A DNA stretch of 18,550 nt from Sphaerosporella brunnea. Its lineage: Eukaryota; Ascomycota; Pezizomycetes; Pezizales; Pyronemataceae. The stretch is from contig VXIS01000552.1 of assembly GCA_008704415.1 (NCBI GenBank), forward strand, positions 1 to 18,550. The letters are read 5' to 3'. The position numbers and the translations under genes are program-made. The first letter of the stretch is position 1; every line of letters starts with the position of its first letter. Below, one piece after another: positions 17,651-18,550 of this stretch. The notes beneath the pieces were generated by a model. That model did no database searches and was not told the origin of the DNA. It saw only the letters and a list, made by a program, of their open reading frames with translations.

Positions 17651-18550
17651 TAAGTGGAGCCGTAGTTTCACATCAAACAAATCAATATCCAGTTCCCACG
17701 TCTGTTCTTCCGCCGTCCGTTTGCGCCGCTTCCCCCGTTTCTGCTTTTCTTCTGTTCTTGTCCTCTTTCCCCCGTTCTCGCCTTTCCGTGCGTCTCTTAA
17801 TCGCCTTCAGTGTTCATGTGTTGCCGTTCGTCTTTGGCCCTTATATAGGCTTTCACTTTGGTTAGCTCATTTAATTGTCATTTTAATCTGGCTGCCTTTT
17901 CACCTTTTCTCTACCCCCCGGTTTTAGTGGATCGTCTTCTCAATCTCTTTTATAGGCTGGAGCCTGTTTCACGCAGTGTGGTTTCAGGGTTGTGTTGGGG
18001 AGGTAGTATTTTCGATGCGTTTGATTTGACCAACCAACAGCCACCTATGGCTACTATCTTCCTGCTCTTGCTAGTCTAACTATTGTTTGGCCTGTAGGTG
18101 ATGGATTAGCGCTTATACTATAACTTATTACTATATCCTCAACTTAGTTCCCCTTCTCTACCGTTACTACCTACGCACGCTCGACGGTCCCCTACCCCAC
18201 TCATTCTCTTGCCCCTACCCACTGTTATAAATACCTACAGAGGGCCTCAGTTCCCGGTCAATAGTTATCGTTTGCTTGCTCACCTGGGGCTTTTTCATTA
18301 AGTTATTTTAATTGCTATAGGATGTTTGTGATCTTCGTATTTCGTCTGTTTATATTTTATTCTTTTTTTTTTCCTTGTTCTCTCCTTTGTGGGAGATTTA
18401 CGGGCGAGGGTGCTTAGCGCTGCCGACGTAGACTGATTCTGGGAGGAGACCATTTTGGAGGGCATGAGGTTGGCCTTATTGAACTATTTCGCAGTATAGG
18501 CTTTATCGTAGGTGATTTTAACTACGGTTGATTTAGATGTAAAACATTAC
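17651..18550. other. Unassigned tail without gene or match elsewhere in the window
   Basis: The sequence is pyrimidine-rich at first (17695-17800) and AT-richer later, with a T-rich run near 18361-18374. I find no convincing reading frame and no copy of it elsewhere in the window. If the third pass continued, bases matching 9496 onward should follow, and they do not. It may be unrelated genomic sequence joined by misassembly, or low-quality read end. The sequence does not decide between these. Confidence 0.5.

Overview
The window looks like nuclear DNA of a filamentous ascomycete (Pezizomycotina). The evidence is a chromodomain Ty3/Gypsy retrotransposon, a two-exon Cdc42/Rac-binding (CRIB) protein gene with a short intron and a TACTGAC-type branch site, and long microsatellite-rich intergenic DNA. 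I cannot name a species. There is no operon, CRISPR array, rRNA or recognisable tRNA.

Layout. 1-1440 is the 3' end of a Ty3/Gypsy chromovirus-type element: integrase core, GPY/F module with an in-frame stop, chromodomain, polypurine tract and a 412-bp LTR bounded by TGTCAC/GTGACA. 1441-2142 is a diverged head-to-tail array whose units resemble the promoter-to-U5 part of that LTR. 2143-6413 is a 4-kb gene desert crowded with microsatellites. 6414-8553 (minus strand) is the only convincing intact gene, a 694-residue CRIB-domain protein with one 55-nt intron (8129-8183). 8554-10851 is its long, low-complexity 5' flank.

The most important observation is that the right-hand half is very probably not independent genomic sequence. 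From 11011 to 15398 the sequence is a noisy reverse-complement copy of 10851 back to about 7801. From about 15551 to 17650 it turns again and is a noisy forward copy of about 7801 to 9495. Both turning points (10852-11010 and 15399-15458) carry sequence resembling the PacBio SMRTbell hairpin adapter, in the same orientation at both. The copies differ from the clean arm mainly by inserted bases, spread equally over coding and non-coding DNA. The simplest reading is an unsplit raw polymerase read (pass, adapter, reverse pass, adapter, forward pass) built into the contig end. The two extra CRIB gene copies and the giant palindrome should therefore not be taken as biology until the raw reads are checked. 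The last 900 bases (17651-18550) match nothing else in the window.

The genes do not form a pathway: there is one host gene, an old transposon next to it, and an artefactual tail. I did not find a new biological system. The secondary points of interest are the LTR-like tandem array, the degenerate CRIB motif, and an octamer repeat with a 24-bp higher-order period in the gene's 5' flank.
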